A DNA stretch of 5,612 bases. It comes from an uncultured Phycisphaerales bacterium (lineage in GTDB: Bacteria > Planctomycetota > Phycisphaerae > Phycisphaerales > UBA1924). The notes under the pieces were generated by a model. It was given only the letters and a program-made list of their open reading frames with translations. It was not told the origin of the DNA and did no database searches. Position 1 is the first letter of the stretch, and each line of letters opens with the position of its first letter. Below, one piece after another: positions 1 to 5,612 of the stretch. The translations under genes were made by a program, and so were the position numbers. Location: assembly GCA_937871415.1 (NCBI GenBank), contig CALMQD010000203.1, positions 1-5,612 of the forward strand. The letters run 5' to 3'.

Positions 1-2508
1 CTCATCGAGGCCGGGTATTTCGCGCTCTTCACCGATGCGCCCGACGACGTGCCGAACTCCTCGGGGGACGCCAACCACACGAACCCCGCCGACCCCGGCT
101 ACATGGCCACGCCGGTCACGATCGACTTCAAGCGCCCCACGGGCGGCGAGAACGCGGACTACATCTGCGAGATCATGGCGTTCCAGCTCACCAACCCGTT
201 CGAGGAGCGCATCGAGCTGACCGACTCGAACACGAACCCGATTTTCTACATCGAGTACGCCGGGCGCACTTTCGCGCTCACGGCGGTCAGCGACGACGGT
301 CAGACGGTCGGCGGCACGGCGCTCTCGCTGCGCCCCGGCGAGACCAAGGTCTTCGTCGCGATCTCCCCGGTCTCGATCAACCAGATCGAGGACCGCATCC
401 GCAACAACCTGCGGGACAGCAGTTTCGCCGTGAACCTCAAGGACAAGCTCAAGCAGCGGTTCGGCGCCGACATGCAGCTGGTCCCGGTCGTGGAGCGCAA
501 GGACCTGCGCACGTTCGAGGGGCGCCAGACGATCGGCTCGACCGAGTTCGTCGACCTGATGGACTTCACGAGCACCGCCAAGGACACCTCCGTCCGGCTC
601 TGGCGCCGCAAGAGCGAAACTCTGGCGACCTCCGGGTATTTCGGGGCGGACATCCTCGTCGACCGCCTCCGCTTCCCGCAGACCAACGTGACGAACTTCG
701 AGCTGGCGCAGAAGTTCGGTTCGTCGCCGGCTTTCGACGACGAGATCGACGGCACCACTTCCGGCCCCGACCCCACGAACTTCACCTCGCCCCCGCCGAC
801 CTCGGGCTCCGCCGGCAACGACAACACGGGCTACTCGATCGCGCTGTGGCGCACCGTGCGCCGCCCGGTCGATCCCTCGTTCTTCCCGAACCACAAGGGC
901 GTGATGCCGCCCTGGTGCATCGAGCGCCGCGACGACGATGTCATGAGCGCCTCGTCGATGAACACCGTCGACGACAAGGCGAACCCGGACAGCTACGACC
1001 GCGGCGACTACCGCGACGAGGACTTCGCCTTCGAGAACCTCGTCGGGCTGCTCAACAAGTTCGGCGGCACGAACGACGCCCTCAACTCGCAGCTCGCCAA
1101 GAAGGCCGAGGACAAGAACGACGGCCAGAACATCGCGGACCCGCGTTCCACGATCTGGGACTACTCGAACCCCGCCTCGCTCACCTCGCGCCAGGCGAAG
1201 TACCCCGACGTCGCGGCGCGGATCATGCACGTGGGCGCCGAAGGCAACCTCATGCTCTTCTCCCGCCCGGGCGACCTGCTGCTCCCTCTGGCGATCGGGC
1301 CGTTCTACGACCCGACGCTGGAGACGGCGACGAACCCGACGCCGACGACGGACTTCGACCGCGAGAATGTCGCCAGGATGACCCTCTCCGAGGCGCTCGC
1401 GCTCGCGGGCGATTACTGGTCTCCCAACCCGGCGACGTACGGGGGCACGTGGGTGGAGTATCTCGCGCTCGCCGCGCACCAGGACGTCACGAACCCGATG
1501 GTCCGCCCGATCCTGAACCGCGGGCAACTGGTGATCGACGACTTCGCGCCGTACCGCGACGTCAACAACAACGGGCAGTTCGACCCCGGCACGGACGAGT
1601 CGATCGGCGCGGGCGTGCCGATGGCGCTCAACGTGCTCAGCGAGTTCAACACGGGCGGGTTCGATCGCGCCTACGCCCCGGGAAGCCTGCAGCAGGCGGT
1701 CGCGGGGAAGGTGAACGTGAACACGGCGCCCCTGCCGGTCCTGCGCGTGGTCCCCGGCCTGGCGCCGAGCCCCGATCCCTCGACGGCCAACGCGCCGTGG
1801 GAGCGCGAGGTCGTCGCCGACTCCATGGGCACCAACTCGTACTTCCTGTACAACCCCTACTCCGCGACCGACACGTTCGACATCGCCGCGGCGGTGCGCT
1901 CGTACGCCGACAAGAGCGACGTGCTGACCCGCCCCGAACGCGACGGTCAGAAGCGAGACCTCATCGAGTTCGCCGAGGGGAGTTCCGAGATCGCCGACCC
2001 CGCGGCCTGGAAGGCGCGATCGGACCGCACGAAGATCACCGGCATCCGCGAGGCCCCGGGCATCCTGTCCGAGGGCGAGCTCGGCGCGGTGGTCATCCGC
2101 GCCCGGCGCAGCGACAACACCGAGGACCGCCAGAACAGCATCGATCGCCTCGGACGCGACGCGGCCGAACTGGTCTGGCCCGGCCTGAGCGCTCAGCTCA
2201 TGAAGAAGAACTCGACCGACACCTCGGATGTGGCGCTCGTCGCCGACTCTCAGGTCGACGGGCTCGACGAGCGCCTCGCGCTCGTCAACGCGGCGATCAA
2301 CTCGGTCTCGGTGCGGTCCGACGTTTTCTGCGTCTGGTTCGTGATGCAGGGCTACACACAGTCCGACGTCAACAATCTCCTCTCCGACGCCGACCCGCTT
2401 ATCCCGTCGGTCCGGCGGAGGTTCATGATGATCGTGGACCGTTCCAACGTCACCGCGATCGGGGTGAAGCCGCGGGTGCTGCTGTTCAAGGAACTCCCGG
2501 TCGAGTGA
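1..2508 (+). CDS. Large GspK-like helix-hairpin-helix protein, C-terminal 835 residues (5' truncated by the window)
   Basis: The frame is open from base 1 to the TGA at 2506-2508, so the gene begins upstream; a GTG at 49 is internal, because codons before it (LIEAGYFALF) read on in the same style. Residues below count from base 1. Residues 55-120 alternate beta-like strands (AFQLTNPFEERIEL, then ALSLRPGETKVFVA), recalling lamin-tail-type beta-sandwiches. A Pro/Thr/Ser/Gly-rich linker spans about 251-278. Residues 520-533 form an Asp/Asn-rich loop (DVNNNGQFDPGTDE) of calcium-binding type. Residues 570-587 (KVNVNTAPLPVLRVVPGL) match the helix-hairpin-helix signature of the type II secretion minor pseudopilin GspK, and GILSEGELG at 687-695 may be the second such unit. 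The C-terminus (773-835) is a strand-rich segment with RRRFMMIVDRS. GspK is normally only about 300-350 residues, so this is a much larger relative or a separate family sharing the domain. No signal peptide or membrane segment lies in the visible part. A role in a pseudopilus, pilus or export machine is inference; the exact function is unknown. It converges on truB with a 70-base gap. Confidence 0.85.
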   Translation, partial: LIEAGYFALFTDAPDDVPNSSGDANHTNPADPGYMATPVTIDFKRPTGGENADYICEIMAFQLTNPFEERIELTDSNTNPIFYIEYAGRTFALTAVSDDGQTVGGTALSLRPGETKVFVAISPVSINQIEDRIRNNLRDSSFAVNLKDKLKQRFGADMQLVPVVERKDLRTFEGRQTIGSTEFVDLMDFTSTAKDTSVRLWRRKSETLATSGYFGADILVDRLRFPQTNVTNFELAQKFGSSPAFDDEIDGTTSGPDPTNFTSPPPTSGSAGNDNTGYSIALWRTVRRPVDPSFFPNHKGVMPPWCIERRDDDVMSASSMNTVDDKANPDSYDRGDYRDEDFAFENLVGLLNKFGGTNDALNSQLAKKAEDKNDGQNIADPRSTIWDYSNPASLTSRQAKYPDVAARIMHVGAEGNLMLFSRPGDLLLPLAIGPFYDPTLETATNPTPTTDFDRENVARMTLSEALALAGDYWSPNPATYGGTWVEYLALAAHQDVTNPMVRPILNRGQLVIDDFAPYRDVNNNGQFDPGTDESIGAGVPMALNVLSEFNTGGFDRAYAPGSLQQAVAGKVNVNTAPLPVLRVVPGLAPSPDPSTANAPWEREVVADSMGTNSYFLYNPYSATDTFDIAAAVRSYADKSDVLTRPERDGQKRDLIEFAEGSSEIADPAAWKARSDRTKITGIREAPGILSEGELGAVVIRARRSDNTEDRQNSIDRLGRDAAELVWPGLSAQLMKKNSTDTSDVALVADSQVDGLDERLALVNAAINSVSVRSDVFCVWFVMQGYTQSDVNNLLSDADPLIPSVRRRFMMIVDRSNVTAIGVKPRVLLFKELPVE

Positions 2509-2578
2509 AATAGCGAGCGTCGAGGCGCACGGCGGCTGTCCGTCCGGCTTTGTTGTCGCGATGGATGCGGGCGAGGTT
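2509..2578. other. Convergent intergenic gap, no clear terminator
   Basis: This gap separates the stop codons of the plus-strand GspK-like gene and the minus-strand truB. I looked for a GC-rich stem followed by a T-run on either strand and found none; the only T-rich spot is a short 'tttgttgt' near 2550. In-frame stops follow closely after the plus-strand gene (TGA, then TAG in another frame). Termination of the two converging transcripts is therefore either Rho-dependent or happens beyond the gap. No gene is supported here. Confidence 0.5.
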
Positions 2579-3325
2579 CTATCCAACCGGGATCAGGTCG
2601 CTCTGCGTCAAACGCTCGGGCAGGCTCTCCAGGGGCGTGGCGTTGGCGACGTCGTAGGGGCCGATCGCGGTGCGCCGGAGCCGGACCAGCACCGCCGGAT
2701 GGCCGGAGATCGCGCTCCCCAGGTCGCGCGCGAGCGAGCGGATGTACGTTCCTTTCGAGCAGCGCACGCGGATCGTCAGCAGCGGGAAGTCGTACTCGAC
2801 GAGCGCCAGTTCATGGATCGTGACCGGGCGTGCTTCCATCTCGGGCAGCCGGCCTTCCGCGGCCTTGCGGGCGATCTTGAAGGCCCGCACGCCGTCGATC
2901 CAGATCGCACTGAACGCGGGCGGGCGCTGCTGGATGACGCCCCGGAACCCCTCGAGCGCGCGCTCGACGTCCTCGCGCGTCGGGCGGCGCTGCAGATCGT
3001 TGATCGTCGTTTCGGTTTCCAGATCGTCGCTGGGCGAACTCTTGAGCAGGTCGAGCGTCGCCTCGTAGGTCTTCGGTCCGTTCATCAGGTCGTTGCACAG
3101 ACGGGTGGCGCCCCGGCCGACCAGCACGATGAGCAGCCCCGAGGCGAGCGGGTCGAGCGTCCCGGCATGCCCGACGCGCATCCTGGCGACGTCCGCCCCG
3201 CCTGAGCGGAGTGCCCGCTTGACCTTTCGGACCGCCGTGACGCTCGACACCGCGCGCTTCGCCGGCTTGTCGATGAGGATCAGTCCCGTCGGTGTCGGGG
3301 CGGCGGGGGGCGTGGAAGAACTCAT
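2579..3325 (-). CDS. truB: tRNA pseudouridine(55) synthase TruB, short form
   Basis: The 248-residue cytoplasmic enzyme converts uridine 55 of the tRNA T-loop to pseudouridine. The core TruB motifs appear in order: IDKP at 18-21; GHAGTLDPLASG at 52-63, with the catalytic Asp at 58; KTYEATL at 85-91, with the active-site Tyr 87; RPPAFSA at 134-140; and CSKGTYIRSLARDLG at 189-203. The closing LRRTAIGPY at 216-224 is also typical. E. coli TruB has 314 residues; this one stops about 25 residues after LRRTAIGPY, so the C-terminal PUA-like domain is missing or reduced, as in some other bacterial TruBs. The N-terminal motif, usually DKPxGxTS, reads DKPAKRAVSS here, lacking the Gly and one residue longer. 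The ATG at 3325 is supported by GGGAG five bases upstream and by overlap with the stop of the upstream glycosyltransferase (ATGA), which points to translational coupling. In many bacteria truB instead sits in the nusA-infB-rbfA cluster. Confidence 0.95.
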   Translation of the reverse strand: MSSSTPPAAPTPTGLILIDKPAKRAVSSVTAVRKVKRALRSGGADVARMRVGHAGTLDPLASGLLIVLVGRGATRLCNDLMNGPKTYEATLDLLKSSPSDDLETETTINDLQRRPTREDVERALEGFRGVIQQRPPAFSAIWIDGVRAFKIARKAAEGRLPEMEARPVTIHELALVEYDFPLLTIRVRCSKGTYIRSLARDLGSAISGHPAVLVRLRRTAIGPYDVANATPLESLPERLTQSDLIPVG

Positions 3326-5169
3326 GGCGACTCCCGGCCCGACGCGTCGGGTGCGATCGCCGGCTCGAAGAACATCAGGTCGTATCGGCGGCCGTTCGAG
3401 TAGTTCCAGATCGATCCGATCTGCGCAAGCGGGTCATCGATGACGGCGAGCCCGCGCGCCGCCGCGCCCTGGTCGATCGATTCCCGCAGTTCGGTGCCGG
3501 AAGCGCCCTGCTCCGGCCGGAACTCGCGCTGCGGGTCGAGCACGACAAGCCCCGCGGGGTGTGCCTCCGCCCAGGCGCGGAGGTTCGGCTCATCGATCTT
3601 GTGCAGTTGCCCACGGGTGAGGAAGACCAGGCTGTCCTCGTGATATCCCACGCTCGCCAGCGGGCGCTGCAGTGCGGGGTCGATACGCTTCCGGGCTTCG
3701 GCGATGCGCACCGAGCCGTCCATCCGGATCGGCAGAACCCACTCGAAGAGCACCATCATCGTGACGGCGGCGCCCGCGAGCCCAAGCCCGAGGGCCTCGA
3801 CGAACCGATCGCGTCGGGCCGCAGCGCCCGCGCGCAGGCAGGTGATCACCGCCAGCGGCACCGCGAGGATGCTCCAGATCCAGAACCCCGCGCGGGACAG
3901 CCACTCGCGCGTGCCGGCGAGCCTGCCCGCCTCCCCGGCGAACGCCGCCCGGGCCGAGAGCAGGCACAGCGCCGGGTACAAGGGCATGGTGTAGTGGGGG
4001 AGTTTCGTCGTCACCGCTTCGAAGACGATCCAGGAGGGGATGGTCCAGCAGAGCAGGAACAGCCCGGGATTCGGGCGGGCGCGACGCAGCCGGCCCAGTC
4101 GCGATTCACCCGGCGCACGCGCAGCCGTCCCGAACGCGCGCACCCAAGCACGGCGAACGGCGAGCGCCGTCATCAGCGAACCCGGGAACATGAGCACCGT
4201 CAGCAGCACCAGGTGATAGCCGGGCGGTCCCCAGTGGCCCTCGGCCGCCTCCGTCGAGCGCCCGATCGTCTCGTTGTAGATCGTTTGCCCGTAGTTGTCC
4301 CAGCCCACCTGTCGCGCCGCCGCGATCACCCACGGCCCGACGATCGCGCCGACGATCACGCAACCCAGCAGCGGGCGCAGGCTCAGCACCCATCGCCACC
4401 GTGAGGTGGTGAGGCACAGGGCGAGGATCGTGAGGCCCGCGACCAGCGGCGTGATCGGGCCCTTGGCCATGATTCCCAGCCCGACCGCCGCCCAGAATGC
4501 GAGCGGAACGAAGGCGCCGCGCCGGGCAATCCCGGGACGTGTCGTGTATCGCCAGGCAATGAACAGCAGACCCTGAGCGAAGGTTGTGCACGCGAGAAGA
4601 AGCTGGTCCGCGCGCGCCTGGTGCGCATCCCATGCGACCATCGGGCAGAGACCCAGGAGTGCCCCGGCCAGCCACGCCGCACGCGGGCCGAACATCCGCC
4701 GCCCGACCCACCATGTGGCGATCATGGCGACGACCGCGCACAGCACGCTGGGCACCCGGAAGACCCAGATGTTGCCCAGGTCGCGGCGTGCCGCCGTGTC
4801 CGGCCCCGATCCGGCCGGGGGATCACCGAATGCGGCAACGCTGGCGCACTGGAGCCAGTAGATCAGCGGCGGCTTGTTCAGCCTTGGCCGGTCCTGCACC
4901 TTGGGAACCACGTAGTCGCCGCTCTCGACCATCTGGCGAGATGCCTGGGCGAAACGGGACTCGTCCCGGTCGATCGGCGGGATGGAGAAGAGCCCCGGCA
5001 GATACACTGCCAGCCCCAGGACCACCAATGCCGCCGCACCTCGCCACGATCCCGCCAGCCTGCGCCACGTTCGGTTGCGGGCGTGGCGCGAGCGGGACGC
5101 GACAGACTCATCGCTCCGAGCCGAGCCTTCCCGCGTGAATCGATCTGGACTCCAACCGCCGCTGGTCAT
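3322..5169 (-). CDS. ArnT-like GT39-family membrane glycosyltransferase
   Basis: This 615-residue polytopic inner-membrane protein resembles the ArnT / protein-mannosyltransferase (GT39, GT-C fold) family, which transfers a sugar from a polyprenyl-phosphate donor on the periplasmic side. The hallmark is the first extracytoplasmic loop after membrane segment 1 (about 44-62): IDRDESRFAQASRQM at 66-80, with the acidic D69-E70 pair taken as catalytic/metal site in the family, then GDYVVP at 84-89 and LNKPPLIYWLQ at 97-107. Further family-like spots are HQARADQLLL at 183-192, MAKGP at 234-238 and KLPHYTMPLYPAL at 389-401. I count about 12-13 hydrophobic segments up to residue 478, then a soluble tail of about 135 residues containing VGYHEDSLVFLTRGQ (507-521), comparable to the periplasmic C-terminal part of ArnT. 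The acceptor (lipid A, another glycan or a protein) cannot be told from the sequence. The ATG at 5169 is the only good start before segment 1; no clear Shine-Dalgarno precedes it. Its TGA overlaps the truB ATG. A divergent PAP2 phosphatase lies upstream. Confidence 0.88.
   Translation of the reverse strand: MTSGGWSPDRFTREGSARSDESVASRSRHARNRTWRRLAGSWRGAAALVVLGLAVYLPGLFSIPPIDRDESRFAQASRQMVESGDYVVPKVQDRPRLNKPPLIYWLQCASVAAFGDPPAGSGPDTAARRDLGNIWVFRVPSVLCAVVAMIATWWVGRRMFGPRAAWLAGALLGLCPMVAWDAHQARADQLLLACTTFAQGLLFIAWRYTTRPGIARRGAFVPLAFWAAVGLGIMAKGPITPLVAGLTILALCLTTSRWRWVLSLRPLLGCVIVGAIVGPWVIAAARQVGWDNYGQTIYNETIGRSTEAAEGHWGPPGYHLVLLTVLMFPGSLMTALAVRRAWVRAFGTAARAPGESRLGRLRRARPNPGLFLLCWTIPSWIVFEAVTTKLPHYTMPLYPALCLLSARAAFAGEAGRLAGTREWLSRAGFWIWSILAVPLAVITCLRAGAAARRDRFVEALGLGLAGAAVTMMVLFEWVLPIRMDGSVRIAEARKRIDPALQRPLASVGYHEDSLVFLTRGQLHKIDEPNLRAWAEAHPAGLVVLDPQREFRPEQGASGTELRESIDQGAAARGLAVIDDPLAQIGSIWNYSNGRRYDLMFFEPAIAPDASGRESP
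3331..3335 (-). promoter_or_regulatory. Ribosome binding site of truB
   Basis: On the minus strand the sequence reads GGGAGTCGCCATG. GGGAG is a Shine-Dalgarno-like core with a five-base spacer to the truB ATG. It lies inside the last codons of the upstream glycosyltransferase gene, as expected for coupled genes, and it supports the chosen truB start. No comparable motif is seen before the glycosyltransferase or phosphatase starts. Confidence 0.6.
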
Positions 5170-5612
5170 CGCCGACGACTATAACCCGTCCTGGCGCCGT
5201 CCACGCGCGGGTGCGGCGGCTCGGACGGTCCGCGCATTACCTCGGTTCGTCGCACGGTGCCTCCAGATCATCGCCGACGGCCTGGTTCACCATCCGCGCC
5301 GGACCTGGGCGCTGCCGCTGATCCTCGGAACGGCGGCGTTCGCTCTGCTGTGGCGTTGGGATGGTGCGTTGTCGGAGTCGGCGGCACGGGTCTCCGCGTC
5401 GATCGGGGGCGATCTTCGACGCGAGTTGCACGCCTGGCAACAGTTCGGCGCGGCCGGCTCGATCGTTTTCACCTCGATCGTCGTTCTCGCCCTCGACCGC
5501 ACTCGGGCGCGCCGGCTGCTGGACCTGTACCTCTCCGTCGCGATCGCGGGGGTGATCTGCACCACGATGAAGATGGGCCTGGGACGACCCCGTCCGCGCC
5601 CGGAGTTCGAAG
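5135..5612 (+). CDS. PAP2-family membrane phosphatase, N-terminal part (3' truncated by the window)
   Basis: The frame starting at the GTG at 5135 runs open to the window end (159 codons plus one base). Residues 146-154, KMGLGRPRP, give the complete first PAP2 phosphatase signature K-x6-RP; the PSGH and SR-x5-H motifs would lie beyond the window. Hydrophobic segments at about 58-73, 104-120 and 128-144 precede it, matching the usual order of membrane helices before this motif. The segment WQQFGAAGSIVF (101-112) resembles the 'FG..G' region of lipid-phosphate phosphatases. Such enzymes (PgpB-, LpxE- or undecaprenyl-diphosphate-phosphatase-like) remove phosphate from membrane lipids on the periplasmic face; which substrate applies here is unknown. 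The start is uncertain: GTG 5135 is the only GTG, ATG or TTG in frame before the first membrane segment, it has no visible Shine-Dalgarno, and it makes the gene overlap the divergent glycosyltransferase by 35 bases. A rarer start such as CTG 5162 is possible. Confidence 0.82.
   Translation, partial: MNRSGLQPPLVIADDYNPSWRRPRAGAAARTVRALPRFVARCLQIIADGLVHHPRRTWALPLILGTAAFALLWRWDGALSESAARVSASIGGDLRRELHAWQQFGAAGSIVFTSIVVLALDRTRARRLLDLYLSVAIAGVICTTMKMGLGRPRPRPEFE
5178..5185. promoter_or_regulatory. Candidate shared -10 element for the divergent genes
   Basis: In an otherwise very GC-rich stretch, ACTATAAC reads TATAAC on the plus strand (5180-5185) and TATAGT on the minus strand (5183 to 5178). Both are close to the sigma-70 -10 hexamer TATAAT, and overlapping -10 elements are a known form of bidirectional promoter. 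For the glycosyltransferase this would start transcription near 5171, only a base or two before its ATG, giving an almost leaderless message; that fits the absence of a ribosome binding site. No good -35 hexamer is seen at 16-18 bases on either side. On the plus strand it would start inside the phosphatase reading frame if that frame begins at 5135, so both assignments cannot be fully right. Confidence 0.25.

Noticed and set aside
49..51. GTG at 49 as the true start of the large plus-strand gene
   Set aside because: The frame is open to base 1 with protein-like sequence and there is no ribosome binding site before this GTG, so the gene is cut by the window edge.
300..827. A 175-codon minus-strand reading frame inside the GspK-like gene
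   Set aside because: Ser/Arg-rich low-information translation with no ribosome binding site or homologue-like motif.
846..2513. A 555-codon plus-strand reading frame inside the GspK-like gene
   Set aside because: It is extremely Arg/Pro/Gly/Ala-rich without recognisable motifs, the usual off-frame shadow in high-GC DNA, while the main frame carries the GspK-type motif and normal composition.
2509..2578. Intrinsic terminator between the converging genes
   Set aside because: Only short, imperfect inverted repeats are present and no T-run follows them on either strand.
2561..3205. A 214-codon plus-strand reading frame antisense to truB
   Set aside because: Off-frame mirror of truB with biased composition and no recognisable domain; truB itself is unambiguous.
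3292..4404. A 370-codon plus-strand reading frame antisense to the glycosyltransferase
   Set aside because: Arg/Gln/His/Pro-rich, no hydrophobic core or motif; the opposite strand encodes well-conserved family motifs over the same bases.
4621..5184. A 187-codon plus-strand reading frame opposite the glycosyltransferase N-terminal half
   Set aside because: Shadow composition; it overlaps the conserved IDRDES and KPPLIYWL motif region of the real gene on the other strand.
5361..5555. A 64-codon plus-strand frame within the phosphatase region
   Set aside because: It is out of frame with the K-x6-RP motif and hydrophobic segments of the PAP2 gene and looks like a Ser/Arg-rich shadow.

Overview
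The window is about two-thirds G+C, with strong G/C bias at third codon positions and no RNA genes, mobile elements or CRISPR arrays that I can see. The gene content suggests a planctomycete, perhaps of the Phycisphaerae: a very large secretion/pilus-type protein with a 'VNVNTAP' motif, a short TruB, and an ArnT-like glycosyltransferase. This placement is inference from general character, not from a marker gene.

Layout. (1) Positions 1-2508, plus strand: the C-terminal 835 codons of a large protein whose start lies before the window. It has a GspK-like helix-hairpin-helix region, a calcium-loop-like motif and an N-terminal beta-sandwich-like segment. (2) Positions 2509-2578: a short convergent intergenic gap without a clear terminator. 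(3) Positions 2579-3325, minus strand: truB, tRNA pseudouridine-55 synthase, in a short form. (4) Positions 3322-5169, minus strand: a polytopic GT39/ArnT-like glycosyltransferase. Its stop codon overlaps the truB start in an ATGA, so the two form a two-gene operon read right to left. (5) From about 5135 to the right edge, plus strand: the N-terminal part of a membrane PAP2 phosphatase. It is recognised by a complete K-x6-RP motif and three hydrophobic segments, and it is cut by the window end.

How the genes may work together. The glycosyltransferase and the divergent PAP2 phosphatase plausibly both act on polyprenyl-phosphate lipids at the inner membrane, one using a lipid-linked sugar and the other removing phosphate from a lipid carrier. 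This is inferred from family and position only. TruB is a housekeeping tRNA-modifying enzyme that appears to be translationally coupled to the glycosyltransferase. The large plus-strand protein converges on truB and probably belongs to a separate unit that continues to the left.

I found no clear evidence of a wholly new system. The points most worth following are the domain make-up of the large GspK-like protein, the overlapping divergent 5' ends around 5135-5185, and the unusual truB (neighbour, length, N-terminal motif).
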